A program made the translations under genes and the position numbers. DNA of 64,000 nt from Akanthomyces muscarius (Eukaryota > Ascomycota > Sordariomycetes > Hypocreales > Cordycipitaceae), in assembly GCF_028009165.1 (NCBI RefSeq), contig NC_079243.1, positions 2,914,001-2,978,000 on the forward strand, written 5' to 3'. This document shows, piece after piece, positions 11,264-23,500 of the stretch. The first letter of the stretch is position 1, and each line of letters starts with the position of its first letter. The notes under the pieces are model-generated. The model saw nothing but the letters and a program-made list of their open reading frames with translations, was not told the origin of the DNA and made no database searches.

Positions 11264-14200
11264 ATGCCTGAGGAAGCCGTCCCTGAGGCTGCCGAGAAGG
11301 AGGCCGCCGCCGAGCGAGACACCCGCATCACCTTTCACAATGCGGACCACCCTCGTCTCGCTCGCGGTCGCTCCAACGAGGCTCGCGGCCGCGGCGACGA
11401 GGGCTCTCGCTCTCGTTCCCGCCGCCGCTCGATGAGCCGCGGCTCCAACATGTCCCGCTCGGAACTTCCTGCCTCCCCCTACAGCGGCATCCAGATCGAG
11501 TACCGGACGCTGTCCATCAACGTCGCCGAGTCGCGCGCCATCGACACCGAGGAGTCGTCGACGGACCTCAAAGGAGGCGCGGCCGGCATCAAAAAGGACA
11601 AGGCCGACGAGGACTACTTTGCCAACCTCAACTACCACGAGCTCTCGACGGACCAGATTGCCCAGCAGCTCAACGTCTCCCGCGCCGATGGCCTCTCGGA
11701 CAGCATGGTGGCCAACCGCCAGCAGCGCGACGGCCGCAATACCCTCCCCAAGGCAAAGACCAACTACTGGAAGAAAGTCCTCGGCTACGTCTTTGGCGGC
11801 TTCTGCTCGGTGCTCTGGGTCGGCGTCGTCATCTTCTTCGTCTGCTGGAAGCCGCTCAGCAACCCGCCGTCGCCCGTCAACCTCGCCCTCGCCATCCTCG
11901 TCATCATCGTCATCGCCCTCCAGGCCGGCTTCTCCGCCTTCCAGGACTGGTCGACGCAGCGCACCATGAAGTCCATCACCGACCTCCTCCCCTCCGAAGC
12001 CCTCGTCGTCCGCGACGGTCAGACGATCAAGATATCCGCGACGGAGCTCGTCGCCGGCGACATTGTCCACCTCCAGATCGGCAACAAGGTCCCGGCTGAC
12101 CTGCGCATCCTGAGCCACTCGGGCGACATTCGCTTCGACCGTTCCGTGCTCACTGGCGAGTCGGACGAGGTCGAGGGCGCCGTCGACATGACGGATCAGT
12201 CGTTCCTGGAGAGCAGAAACATTGCGCTCATGGGCACGCTGGTCGTCAACGGTAGCGGTGTTGGCATTGTCGTCCTCACAGGTTCGCGCTCCGTCATGGG
12301 CCGCATCGCCAAGGCGACTGCTTCCACCGAGGAGCGTCCTACCCTGATTCAGAGAGAAATCTGGCGCTTCGTTCGCATCATTGTCTGCCTCACCATCGTC
12401 CTGGCTCTTCTGATTCTCTTCACCTGGGTCGGCTGGCTCCGTCGTGATCACCCCGCATACATGAACGTTGTTGCCATGCTCAACAATGTCATGGGCTGCG
12501 TCGTCGCCTTCATCCCCGAGGGTATGCCCGTCGGTGTTGCTCTGACCCTGATGATGGTTGCCCGCCGCATGAAGGCCGTCAACGTCCTGCCCAAGGGTCT
12601 CTCCACCGTCGAGACTCTTGGCTGCGTCAACGTCATCTGCTCCGACAAGACCGGCACCCTGACCCAAAACGAGATGCACGTCAACTCGTCGGCCTTTGTC
12701 GACCAGCCCATCCCCGTCACGGAGATTCAGAGCAACGTGGACAGCGAGACCCCCGACGCCTGCAACCGCAGACTCATGCAGGCTGCTCTTCTCTGCAACG
12801 ATGCCACCTTTGACCCTTCCACCGCCGCCCTTCCCGTTGCCGCCCGCCAGGTCCAGGGCAATGCCACCGACGCTGCCGTTCTCAAGTTTGCTGCCGCCAC
12901 CCGGCAGAGCGAGGAGGAGGCGGCCAAGATGCCCCGTGTTTTCCAGATCCCCTTCAACTCCAAGAACAAGTACATGCTTACTGTTCACTCCAACGACGAC
13001 GAAAAGGAATCCAAGCAGTACCGCGTCTTTGTCAAGGGCGCTCCCGATGTGCTTCTCCCCGCCTGCACCTCCTACTGGTCACGCAAGGCCAACGCCGTCG
13101 TCGAGCTCGATGCCGCTGCCAAGGTGGCCTTTAAGGAATACCAGGACGGACTGTCGAGAAACGCCGAGCGTGTCATCGTTCTCTGCGAAAAGACGGTCAC
13201 GCCTGTCAACGCCATCAACACAAACGCCTTTAGCGACGAGATTGCCGCCGGCGCCATGAGCAACCTCACCGTGATTGGCATCCTCGGCATCATCGACCCT
13301 CCCCGTCCCGAGACGGCCGATACCGTCCGCGAATGCCGCCGCGCCGGCGCCCGCTTCTTCATGGTGACTGGCGACTACGGCCTAACCGCGGCTGCCATTG
13401 CCCGCAACACTGGCATCTTCACCAGCGAGCGCGACCCCGACACGATTGAGAGAATCCACTCCAAGCTCGGCCTCTCCTCGCAGGAGCTTCGCACCGCTCG
13501 TGAGAATGGCGAGATCCGCAGCCTGCTCCTCGAGGGCCACTCTCTCACTGGCCTGTCCAACGATGACTGGGAGATTATCTGCGAGTACGGCGAAATTGTC
13601 TTTGCTCGTACGACTCCTGAGCAGAAGCTTCGCATTGTTGAAGAGTTCCGCAAGCGTGACAATGTCGTCGCCGTTACTGGTGATGGTGTCAACGACGCTC
13701 CCGCCCTTCGCGCCGCCGACGTTGGCGTCGCCGTTGTGACTGGCAGCGACGTCGCTATCGAAGCGGCCGACCTGGTTTTGCTCGACAAGTTCGACTCCAT
13801 CATCGAGGCCATCCGCCTTGGTCGTCTTGTGTTCCAGAACTTGCAGAAAGTTATTGCCTATCTCCTGCCCGCCGGTAGTTGGTCCGAGATCTGGCCGGTT
13901 CTTCTGAATGTGTTCTTTGGTGTTCCTCTGCCTCTGAGCTCCTTCCTGATGATTATAATCTGCGTCTTTACCGATCTGTTCCTGTCGCTGTCTCTCATTA
14001 TGGAAAAGGAGGAATTTGACCTGTTGTCACTGCCTCCTCGCAACCACAAGCGCGACCACCTCATCACCATCAGAATTTACATCCAGGCCTACCTGTTTAC
14101 TGGTTTCATGGAGACCACCATTGCTCATTCCATGTTCTTCCTCTACTACTGGAAGCAGGCGCGCATTCCCATCCGCGAAATGTTTTTCCTGTTTGAGGGC

Positions 14201-14590
14201 TACTCGGAAGGCTTCCATGGGTATTCGCAGGAGGAGCTCACACACCTCAATGCTGTCGGTCAGAGCATCTACTTTGTTACGCTGGTCATCCTTCAATGGG
14301 GCAACGTTCTCTCGGTGCGCAACCGTCGCCTCAGCATCTTCCAGGCCGATCCCTTCACCGCCAAGCGTCGCAATCCCTGGCTGATTGTCAGCATCCTCAT
14401 TTCTTTGGCCATTGCCATCTTTGTCACCGAGGTGCCCGGCATCCAGAATCTGTTTGGTACGGCTTCGGTGCCCATCGAGTTTTGGCTGATTCCTCTACCT
14501 CTGGCGCTGAGCATCCTGGCTATGGATGAGGTTCGCAAGCTGGTTGTCCGCGTCTTCCCCAACGGACCCATTGCAAAGATTGCATGGTAG
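11264..14590 (+). CDS. P-type IIC cation ATPase (Na,K/H,K-ATPase alpha-like)
   Basis: Membrane pump of 1108 residues in one exon, resembling the animal Na,K-ATPase alpha subunit rather than fungal ENA or PMA pumps. A hydrophilic Arg/Ser-rich N-terminus (about 1-120) precedes a NWKTLS-type cation-ATPase N-domain (NYHELSTDQIAQQLNVS). The actuator has TGES at 297-300. Membrane helix 4 carries PEG with E419, and the phosphorylation site is DKTGTLTQN with D461. The hinge GDGVND is at 806-811. The C-terminus DEVRKLVVRVFPNGPIAKIAW matches the animal alpha C-terminal pattern. In helix 6 the position of animal D804 is C900, while D808 is kept as D904; E779 corresponds to E875. The start at 11264 is the first ATG after the CA repeat. 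The reading frame is open upstream to about 10940, but that part is pyrimidine-rich leader. Confidence 0.9.
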   Translation: MPEEAVPEAAEKEAAAERDTRITFHNADHPRLARGRSNEARGRGDEGSRSRSRRRSMSRGSNMSRSELPASPYSGIQIEYRTLSINVAESRAIDTEESSTDLKGGAAGIKKDKADEDYFANLNYHELSTDQIAQQLNVSRADGLSDSMVANRQQRDGRNTLPKAKTNYWKKVLGYVFGGFCSVLWVGVVIFFVCWKPLSNPPSPVNLALAILVIIVIALQAGFSAFQDWSTQRTMKSITDLLPSEALVVRDGQTIKISATELVAGDIVHLQIGNKVPADLRILSHSGDIRFDRSVLTGESDEVEGAVDMTDQSFLESRNIALMGTLVVNGSGVGIVVLTGSRSVMGRIAKATASTEERPTLIQREIWRFVRIIVCLTIVLALLILFTWVGWLRRDHPAYMNVVAMLNNVMGCVVAFIPEGMPVGVALTLMMVARRMKAVNVLPKGLSTVETLGCVNVICSDKTGTLTQNEMHVNSSAFVDQPIPVTEIQSNVDSETPDACNRRLMQAALLCNDATFDPSTAALPVAARQVQGNATDAAVLKFAAATRQSEEEAAKMPRVFQIPFNSKNKYMLTVHSNDDEKESKQYRVFVKGAPDVLLPACTSYWSRKANAVVELDAAAKVAFKEYQDGLSRNAERVIVLCEKTVTPVNAINTNAFSDEIAAGAMSNLTVIGILGIIDPPRPETADTVRECRRAGARFFMVTGDYGLTAAAIARNTGIFTSERDPDTIERIHSKLGLSSQELRTARENGEIRSLLLEGHSLTGLSNDDWEIICEYGEIVFARTTPEQKLRIVEEFRKRDNVVAVTGDGVNDAPALRAADVGVAVVTGSDVAIEAADLVLLDKFDSIIEAIRLGRLVFQNLQKVIAYLLPAGSWSEIWPVLLNVFFGVPLPLSSFLMIIICVFTDLFLSLSLIMEKEEFDLLSLPPRNHKRDHLITIRIYIQAYLFTGFMETTIAHSMFFLYYWKQARIPIREMFFLFEGYSEGFHGYSQEELTHLNAVGQSIYFVTLVILQWGNVLSVRNRRLSIFQADPFTAKRRNPWLIVSILISLAIAIFVTEVPGIQNLFGTASVPIEFWLIPLPLALSILAMDEVRKLVVRVFPNGPIAKIAW

Positions 14591-17500
14591 AACTGGCTCA
14601 GTTCTTTTTGTTATATTACTACGATTGTTTAGACAGCATATATGCGTGGATGCGAGCAATGTCTTGAGGATTTGGTACCCTGGAGTTGATCAAACAGATT
14701 GGATATACTGCATTTTGGTTTCCCATAGATGGACATTAGAATGAACTATACAAAGCACATGAACTTTTTCATCTCATCTTTTCATCTTTTCATCATTTTA
14801 TTCTTTTTATTTTTTTTATTCTTTTCATTCTTTTTTTTTTTTTGCTGCCAACCATCCTGTTTCCTTCCAGAGTAACGAAAAAGCGAATTGGGGAAATGTC
14901 GCGGCAGCTTCAATCGCAACGCCACAAACGCCATGCTCTGCACAGCAGGTCGCTTGGTTTTCACGATCTACAGCCCACCCATAACGTCCCACGCGGCGTC
15001 CAAATCGACGGCTGGGGCGCAGGATTGGCGGCGGTGGTTGTGCAGCCGCATCGGCACCGACAAATAAAGTCACACGCAAGCGCATGCAAGTCGTAGCATA
15101 AAAGACTGACGTACCCTCAAATCACCGGCCGGCAACGTTGAAAAGACGGAGAGAAGAGGGTCTCGGCCCCGTACTTGAGGTATTTGAAACTTGTTCTGCA
15201 AATCATTTCTATTTGGCACTTGCAGCGTAACATTTAAACCCAAACTAGTCTTATTTTTTAGCCTGAGAGGGGCGTGTTGCTTTTCTACCCTCCACGGCCC
15301 TCCTATCTCTCCCCGCAACCCGCTTGCTTTTAGCCTCTTTCTTGAAAGGAAAAAGGATAAAATAGAAAGTGGTTATCCACTGGTGCAGTGTCGATCGACA
15401 GGGCCTGCGGTGTTGCTGCGACGCATCACAGGTGGAACAACGCGCGCGCGCAACAGATGGGGAGAAGAGGGGTGCAAGACACTTGGGGATGATAGCAAGC
15501 ATCTCCAAGCATTTTGGCAGGCATTCACATTGGGCAGCTTGACCGGTTCTCAACCTGAGTAGAGATAAAGGGGCGGCTGAGCTTACGCCCAGTCTTGGGA
15601 GCTGAGTCCGCATGCCTATTGGTAGGAGTTGCTCTTTTTAGTCGTGTGTTTTGGCCAAGACTAGTAAAAACAGCAATGCTTCATCTGCGTTGTCGCCAAG
15701 TTGCTAGTGGCATGTACGTTGTCTCTCATGCCTACATAGATGACTGTTGGGGTCTCTTCTTGGGCTAAGCTTGAGACGAACGGTGGCATGATTCAGGGGC
15801 GTGTTCAAGCTCAAGTCAGGTTACTTCCGTCTTGCTCTGTCGCGTCATTGGTATCGAGGTGATTCTGATTCAGATGAGGCTGTTCCCGGATGCGGATGAT
15901 ACTGGCCGTGGGCGTCCTCTCCAGGGTCCAGCCATGGCAACTCAAGTGCCGCGCCTGCCGGGTTGTGGCAGGACCATGTGCCGTTGTCCACGATATGCGT
16001 GTGTCTACTGACTCTCCCTGGGGTGCTGTGGTGTGGGTGCTTTATTTTTGGCACCATTCTGTTTCTGGAGGCGGCGCCGCCGCCTGTCCCATCCAGCTGG
16101 GTGGTGGTGATGGGCGTACGTGGACACGGAAGGTTCCGTATATTTCATTTAGAACGCCATTTTATCTCATGTCCCTTTTGGTCAACTCTGATTTTGCATT
16201 CAAGTATCCTGCGCCTCTGCCGCTTTTGCCGCAGTAGCTTTTTCGGTGGAGGCGAGTTGAAGAGTCCATTTTTGGATAGCTGCGAATGACCTTGTCGTGA
16301 GGCTGACGACGGCGCATACCCGGGTGCTTGGGATTGCAAGGAAGCTAACACCAAATGGGAGCGAGCAGCACCCCGTCGCCGCGCAATCGGCCATCGTCCG
16401 GGACAGCGATGCTCATCATCCATGGTCGGAGAGATCTGGGAAAGGATTTGCACGGATGTTCCCTTTTCCTGTTGCTGCCCAAACTTCAGCTTTGCGCATG
16501 GTGAATGATCATGGAAAGAATAGGGGGAGAGGAGAGAGCATAGCGGCAGCGAACCTTGCAGCTTGAGAGCGTGTTTTCTCCTGAGACTCGTCATCTTCCG
16601 TACAAATCCAAAGCTGAAATCCCTCAGCTGTGATAGCACCAACATATGCCGGTCGCATGAACTTTCCTGTCCGTCTCAGGTTGTCCGCTCCCGGTGCCAG
16701 GTCTGTAGTCACAAACTCTATGAAGACTCGGCATTTCACCAAGTCGAATAAAGTCAGTCCCTGACACTTGATGGCGCAAGCAAATAGAAAACGCTCAAGA
16801 GGCAGCAGGAATCAAGAGCATGCCTGTTCTGCTCCGATAAAAGGTTAGAGATTCTGGAAAGAGCACAAGCTTGGAGTTGCATAATCACAGTGCAAGACAA
16901 CAGGCGCCACAGCGCACTGACAATGATCTTTGACAGGCCTAATTTGTCCGGTGTGTCAGTGTGCCTGTGGCTTCCTGCGTGTCTGGCTTACAGGGCTTGC
17001 TTCCGCCTAGCTGAGAGAATCCGGGGAGTGATTTTTGGAGCTGGTGGCGCCCAATCCCCCTTCCGCTGTCAAAAGATAGTGTGGCCCCAGGTACTACAAT
17101 GTGGCGCCTGTATCTGGCAAGCCTCGTCGCGTGGCAATGGAGAGGAAGGGGAGCCAAAAAAAAATTGGGCGGTGGCAACGTCTCGGTAATCTTGGCGTCC
17201 AGACCTCTTTTTCATTAATTTGCCCCATTTCGAGGTTATCTCTGGCGGCCCTTGAAGAGAAAGACAGGGACTGGCGGGCTGAGCGCCGAGGAGATTGCAG
17301 CCGGCTGAAGGCCAGAGGACAACACAGACCCGTGTCCGACACCGGCGATTCTTTTGAGCGCAAATCAGTTCTCGGATTCGGTCATGCTACGAGGGTATGA
17401 TGCTCGACCGGGGTCATAGCCAGCTGGAAAGTTGCTCCCCTGCTGAGAGTGTGCGCACTTGCATGGGCAAGGATACCGGGCAGGGAGGGGGTTGAAAGAA

Positions 17501-20500
17501 CTAGGGTGGCCTGTTGGGATACACTCACGGTGCAGGCGCGGCCGCCAGGTAGCTACTGTGTTGACTCTGCCTGTGCTGGTGTCATGATTGCGTCCACGAA
17601 AAGAGCGATATCCAACGAAGAATATGCTACTTGGGTGCGGTGCACAGCTTTTGGTCGCAGTCTGATCCTGGACGAGGCACGGTTTCAACTTCCCCACAGC
17701 CATCATGTTCGCTGCCATCGGTGGCTTGGAGATGGTTGGGTGTAAATAAAATGTCCGTTGGAACCAAAAAGAGGATCTCATGCGCGTACTGAGCAGACAG
17801 CTCTGCACCTGAACGAGGAGACTGCGCCCAACTGCAGCCTTGTTTGCCATTGGTGGCCTTTCGTTTGGTTTTCGGGGCCGAGAGAGCCCCCCCCCCTGTG
17901 CCCGTTGGCACGCATACCGATAGATACCTCAACAGCCGAGGGCACATCCTTTCGTCCGCGTTAACTGCGCATTGCGAGGTCATTTCGCTTCAACTGTACG
18001 GAGCAGGAACAAATCGACTTGAGCGTCCATGCGTGTACTGGGGTCTTGATCCTCGCCCATCTTCTTCAATTACTGGGCACACCCTCAACCATGCCCACAA
18101 CGGCAAAGGCAAGAACGAGCCCATTTCCAAGACCCGTCAAACCGCTCTTCCACGTGCTAGTGGTCCACTGCAGCGCCACCTCGATAGTCTTGTCTGGTTG
18201 TCAAAGTCCGCACCAGCAAAAGCTGCCAAAGGCCCTTCTTCCCCAGAAGAGCCCCTTTCTTTTTGCCTCTTATTAACGCAATGTATGTATAACGGGCAAG
18301 AGCAGACAACCACCACCATAATCGGCTGCACTAGCGCGACTCTGTTGCTGTCAGGCATGCGACTAGGCCGGTCTGGTACACTTCTCCGCAGCCAAGAGTG
18401 GCCGGTGATGGTGACGCTCCACTGGCTGGACGTGCAGCAAACCACCCAGAGCGCAGTTGAATGTCATCGCAATGTAGGAGCAAACCGCACACCACCTCCA
18501 AGGTCGGTTTCGGACACTGTCGCTGCCCATTGAGTTTGCCCCTGGCAATTGCCATCCCTGTTGACTGCTCTCACGCACCTCTCGTTTAAGTATACGGAGT
18601 ACCGCGTACGTTATTGCCTTGTTAGACAGGTGCTCCGGGCAGGCATAACCGACCCCCTCCACATCCCGACGCACTGGACGGACAAGACGGAGTACGGAGT
18701 ATGCTAGCGGGCGGGCTAATAGGTTGGGAAGCCAAGACAAAGACATTTTTTGTCTTTTGATTTTGGCGACGGTCCGGTCGGTGCTCCATGCCATGTGCTG
18801 TCCAGTGGTCATGGCATTGACTTTCAACGTGACCTCGCCATCATGTCTTGCGTGTTGTAAACTCTGTTATATGCCACCAAATTTGGTCCAGTCGAGGTTC
18901 CACACGCACTGCATCCTAGGTGGGCTTGAGGGAGGCTTGGGGAATCGATATGGCGCAATGCCCTGCTCTTGGCTGCTTGGCCCCTCAGCCGCACGCTTTC
19001 TTCCGCATGTCGAGTGAAATATTGACTCCAGCAAGCTAAAATTGATTGCTGGACCCATTTAAGTCGGTTCCTTTTGGTTGTTACGAGTTTCTTGTTTAGT
19101 CGCCGATTCGCCGCCGAGGTTGGCTGGCAAGTCGGATGCTCTGTTTGGAGTGACTGGCTCTAGGATGAATACGACCAAGGCGAAAGGAGAGTGATAATAA
19201 AAGGTTAGATCAATAGTAGAGGCCATTAGCCTGTGACGCGTCGCAGAGCGTGGACGAATCTGCAGATCAGTAGCGGTACGGGCGAATCGCGCGGCGGCGC
19301 CAAGTGTCCTAGCCAGCGTTCTTGAGCTTGAGCGCTGGAGCGCACAAGTCCAAGTACATGTTGTCTCGGAAGTTCGTCTTCGAGGGCAGTTGTAGGGCTG
19401 ACCCATTGCCTGGTACGGAGTAGATTGTCGATGTTGTATTTTTGGCGGTCAATGGCTTGGATGGCTGGTCTCGGAGAGATGCCGACCGTAGCCTGCAGCA
19501 GGCGTCGCAATGAAATTCCTCGGAGTCGCCAGAGTCGAGGCCTTGCCAGAGGTGTCTCAACGACAGCCGGCTGTGGCACCCTTCTAGCTGGCTATCGGGG
19601 TCGTGTAGCTGAATGGCGGCGCTGACGCAGCAGAGACAAAGTACGCGGATCGACGTTGTGGCGCATGGCGTCGACGGGTGCTCCAGACCCAGTGGCATGC
19701 TGAGTGCTTGTCTTGTGGCAGACGGCAAGTTTCCGACGCCTCTGTCTGGGGTTGGTGACTTTGCCAGCACGCCAGAATCTAACGGCGGAGACCCTGTGGC
19801 TCTGGTCCAAGCCCAGCCGCTAGCTGGAATCAGCCTCTGAGCTGTGAGCGTGCGAGTCTGTTTTGGGCACATGGTGATGTCGCTCGCGTGAATTTGAATG
19901 GTGTGAGAATAGTCATGGCGGGACAGCTACGCAGCCACAATGTGCCGACCTAGATCGAGGCATGATGCTGGGCTGTTTGCACGGGGCCATTGATATCGTG
20001 GCAGCTTACAGCCAAAGACCGAAAACGGCTGAGATATTCGAGGGACCAAGTATCAGAGCAGCGAGTGGCTGCTATCTGTGGGACGAAGAAGCCTCCTTCA
20101 AGCCACCAGCCAGTGTCTGGTTGCGCAAGCTCGCCTCAGCTGAGCGCTCTATGTACAGCGATGGTCCGAAGTTGAGGAGGCGCACGGGGTACTCCGTAGA
20201 GTGTTGGGATTGGGAGAAGAGACTTTGGGTTTGTAAAAATTGGTCATGAGAATCGTCTCGTTTGGCCGGCAGAGCATTTTCGCATAGGCGATGGGCCTGG
20301 TCGTCGGCGCTGCCGTTTTGGACTAATGCGAGTGGGAAGATGAGGCCGTGGACCGCGCATCGTCGCTTATTCTAGAAACTGTCATGGAAAAAGAGAGCGT
20401 GAACGGTAGAGTATCACAGAGATACGGGCTGCGTTTGCTGGGCTGGGTACGTTACCCAGACGAGGGAACAGGCAAGTGAGGCAAATCGGGGCGTTGAGGT

Positions 20501-23500
20501 TGCCACCCGGGAGGGAGCCACTCAGCTGAGGCCTCGTTACCGGTGGGCTGGGAAGTGGGAGGGCGTGCACCAACGGGACGAGGGACACATGCCTCCCTGG
20601 CTGCTTGCCTGCTTGGCCTGCCCAGGCAGATGCGATATCAGCACAGACAGGGCCCCTGGAAGCAGAGTCCACAGCGCTGTCGACGCACTGTTGGGTGAGC
20701 AGCATAGCGGTCCCAATAGCAGCCTTCAGCGCCCTTCAGCGCACGAGTCACTAAAATCGCCTAATCCCATCTTTCGTTTAACACTTCCCCAACCCGACTA
20801 GCGCCATGGGGCTCTGTCCTGGATGGTGAGTGGTCCGGCAGCGGGAATGGCGGAATGCGCCGCACTTGCCACCACTCGCTCGCCTCGCTTTTCCCGCAGA
20901 GGTCAGGTTGACTGTTGACTGGAAGGTTGGAAGGGTACGGCATGCAGACTTGGGTAGGTACTTTCTCCTCCACCACGCCCTCTGCATGCTGCCAGGTACC
21001 GCCCTTCAGAACCCCTACTGGTATCCCTACTGCTGTCTCAGCGCCACCAGGGCCCAGCTGCTCCGTCGCTCTCGCTTTCGATATCCAGCCACAGCCATCG
21101 CCCACGAGGCACGAGACGAGGCCAGGCCCTGCAAACACCACCTCTGGACTCAGGTCCTTTTGCACCCCCAGATCGAGAACCAGCGCCATCTAGACGCCAT
21201 GGACAAGGCCGTTCCGACTCTTGGGATTCCTGCGCATGAGCCACCATCTGCATCCTCTCATCTGGTTCTGGCCTGTTGCGCCGCTCAGCTCCATCACCTC
21301 CACCACGCTACGCTACCAGGCTTGCAACAGCCACGCCTCTATCCTTGAACAGCCTTCCAGAATGGAACAGGCTCGCGCCAGGAGCAGCCCATGGCCGTTG
21401 GACAGCCTGACAACTGATTAGTAGCTGGCGTGTCACCCCGCCGCTGCGCGCATCATTGCATCCTGGCATTGGCTAGACGCTCGGCCACCCACCCTGCAGC
21501 AATCATTCCCCATTGGCCAGAGCCCGAGATGCAAAGCACCGGCGATTCGTACCTCCGTCTAATGTCATGTTCAGAACTGCCCAGAGACTGACTTTGTAAG
21601 TCGACCCTCTATCCGCTTGCTATCACGGCGGCCTGTTTTGCCCGCTCTGGAGACATTCCATAGTCTGGCTTCGGCTCGTCCGGCCCTCTTCTTGCCGTCT
21701 CAAGTTCATCGCCCAACAATAATAGTTCATTACAGCTTTTCCAGCCTGGTGCTATTAATACAGTGAGACAGACTGGACTACAGGGGACGTGCAGCTCCGT
21801 CATTTGTGGACACCGTACCGAGTATCCTTGGAAGAATGTCTGTACCAGGACAGTCGACCTGATAATGACATGTCACACGCTGGCCATATTGTCCAACTGA
21901 TGCCGCCAAGACCAGGGAGTTTCTCATCATCGACTGAATGGTGTGGCAGTCTTGCGCTGCGCTGCGACGCCCTCGTATGGCCTGTGCCAGCTTCCACGAC
22001 ACAACCACCGCCAGATGCCGACGATGAATTGTGCTACTCTGTGTAAGCAACCACCACGGACTTGCAGAGCTCGACCCAGCACGTCCATCCACCCGGCAAA
22101 GTCGGTGCAATTATTTGCAACGTCAATTTGATTTGCCATGCACTGCAGGCTTTATCGGTGGAGCTTCTGTCACTAGGTTGTAGCCTTGTCGCTAGGCGTT
22201 TTGGGCGTTTTGCTCTCTCTCTCGTCCATTTTACTGTTTCACTAGTCGGTGGAACTGACTGGATCAGCGCTGCACCTCTCCAGACCCCCAGAGTAGTAGT
22301 GACGGCTGCAGAGCGCGAGCAATCCGCCATGATCCAGACCGCACCAGCTTTGGGAATCTAACCCAGAGTGCTTATTGCAACCGTCTATCCCGATAGAGTT
22401 GATGCGCCTGCTGCCCCGCTGACGCCGTGATGATTCGCTCAGCGACTCGCCCTCCACACGACCGACATACTCGTCCGTTGCACAGTTTACAATCTTCGGG
22501 CCATGCTAGCCCAAAAGGGCACTAACACGACTGTCGGCAGTAGAGTTCCTCGGAGGACTGGGGTTCTTGGCCACAGCTGAAATGCAAATGCTTGCGAGCT
22601 AGTGTCTTGCCCGCAGTTGACTTGCAGCGTCGCTCGGGAGCTCATCGTCGTCTTGATCGTTTTGTCGCACAAAAACGCATTGTGAGATGGCCATGCACAG
22701 CAAAGGCCAGGTTGCGCGCCAAACTCGAGACGCCATCGTTGGCTTGTTCCCAGCCGTTGGAACTGTTCAAGCCATGGCTGAGCTTATCCGTCAGGTGGCG
22801 TTGGTGGCTTGCTCAGAGCAGATGGGCTAACCAATGTTGTCTTGCACCGCTAGCGCTGCATGGCAGGTGGTCTGGAACCCCACGGGGGTGGCAGCAATGG
22901 AGATGTTGTAGGGGAGTCCGGGCGCTGGCGTGATCACTCGATAATACTCGAAAATGGCCAGCAGACAAATGGGTGTGCAGGGGTTCTTGGATGCGACAGA
23001 CGAATGGTTGTCCGCATTTAATCGGACTGCAGCGCATACGAGCAGGTGCAACTTACCAGCCGGCAGTAAACTTGCCAGTAGTAACGGTAACAGCTACACA
23101 CGGAGCTGTGCACCTTCGGCTGTGGTGCGCATTCAAGGACTCACCAGTGGTTCACTCGGTTTATTACATGAGCAGCATTTAACAAAAGGGGACTGTCCGA
23201 ACCAAGTGCTGTGGTTCACTTGATAATGGCGTCGATACTGGCATAACACTGGCAGCCAGCCCCGGGTTCTGGCTGGGAAGAACGCCACGAGGCGTTTCCA
23301 GGTGAGGCGAGCGTACAGTCGAAATGTCGCACCGCACACGCAAGACTTGGGGGAATGAGACAAGGCTGCCAATACGATACGACGGTAAAGAACCAAGAAC
23401 AAAAGCAGACCGGCTCGCTTGCAGCATGGACACCTTCCGAATGTGGCAGGCAATAAATAGTATCACATTCGCAAATAAATCACGTCAGGCTGTGCGGAGC

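Noticed and set aside
11081..12988. A 635-codon minus-strand frame opposite the IIC ATPase
   Set aside because: Antisense shadow of a C-rich third-position coding exon; it has no family motif and low-complexity Asp/Gly/Val composition.
17844..18533. 229-codon frame in the gene-poor region
   Set aside because: No recognisable family, no intron logic, and overlapped by equally long antisense frames; chance in GC-rich DNA.
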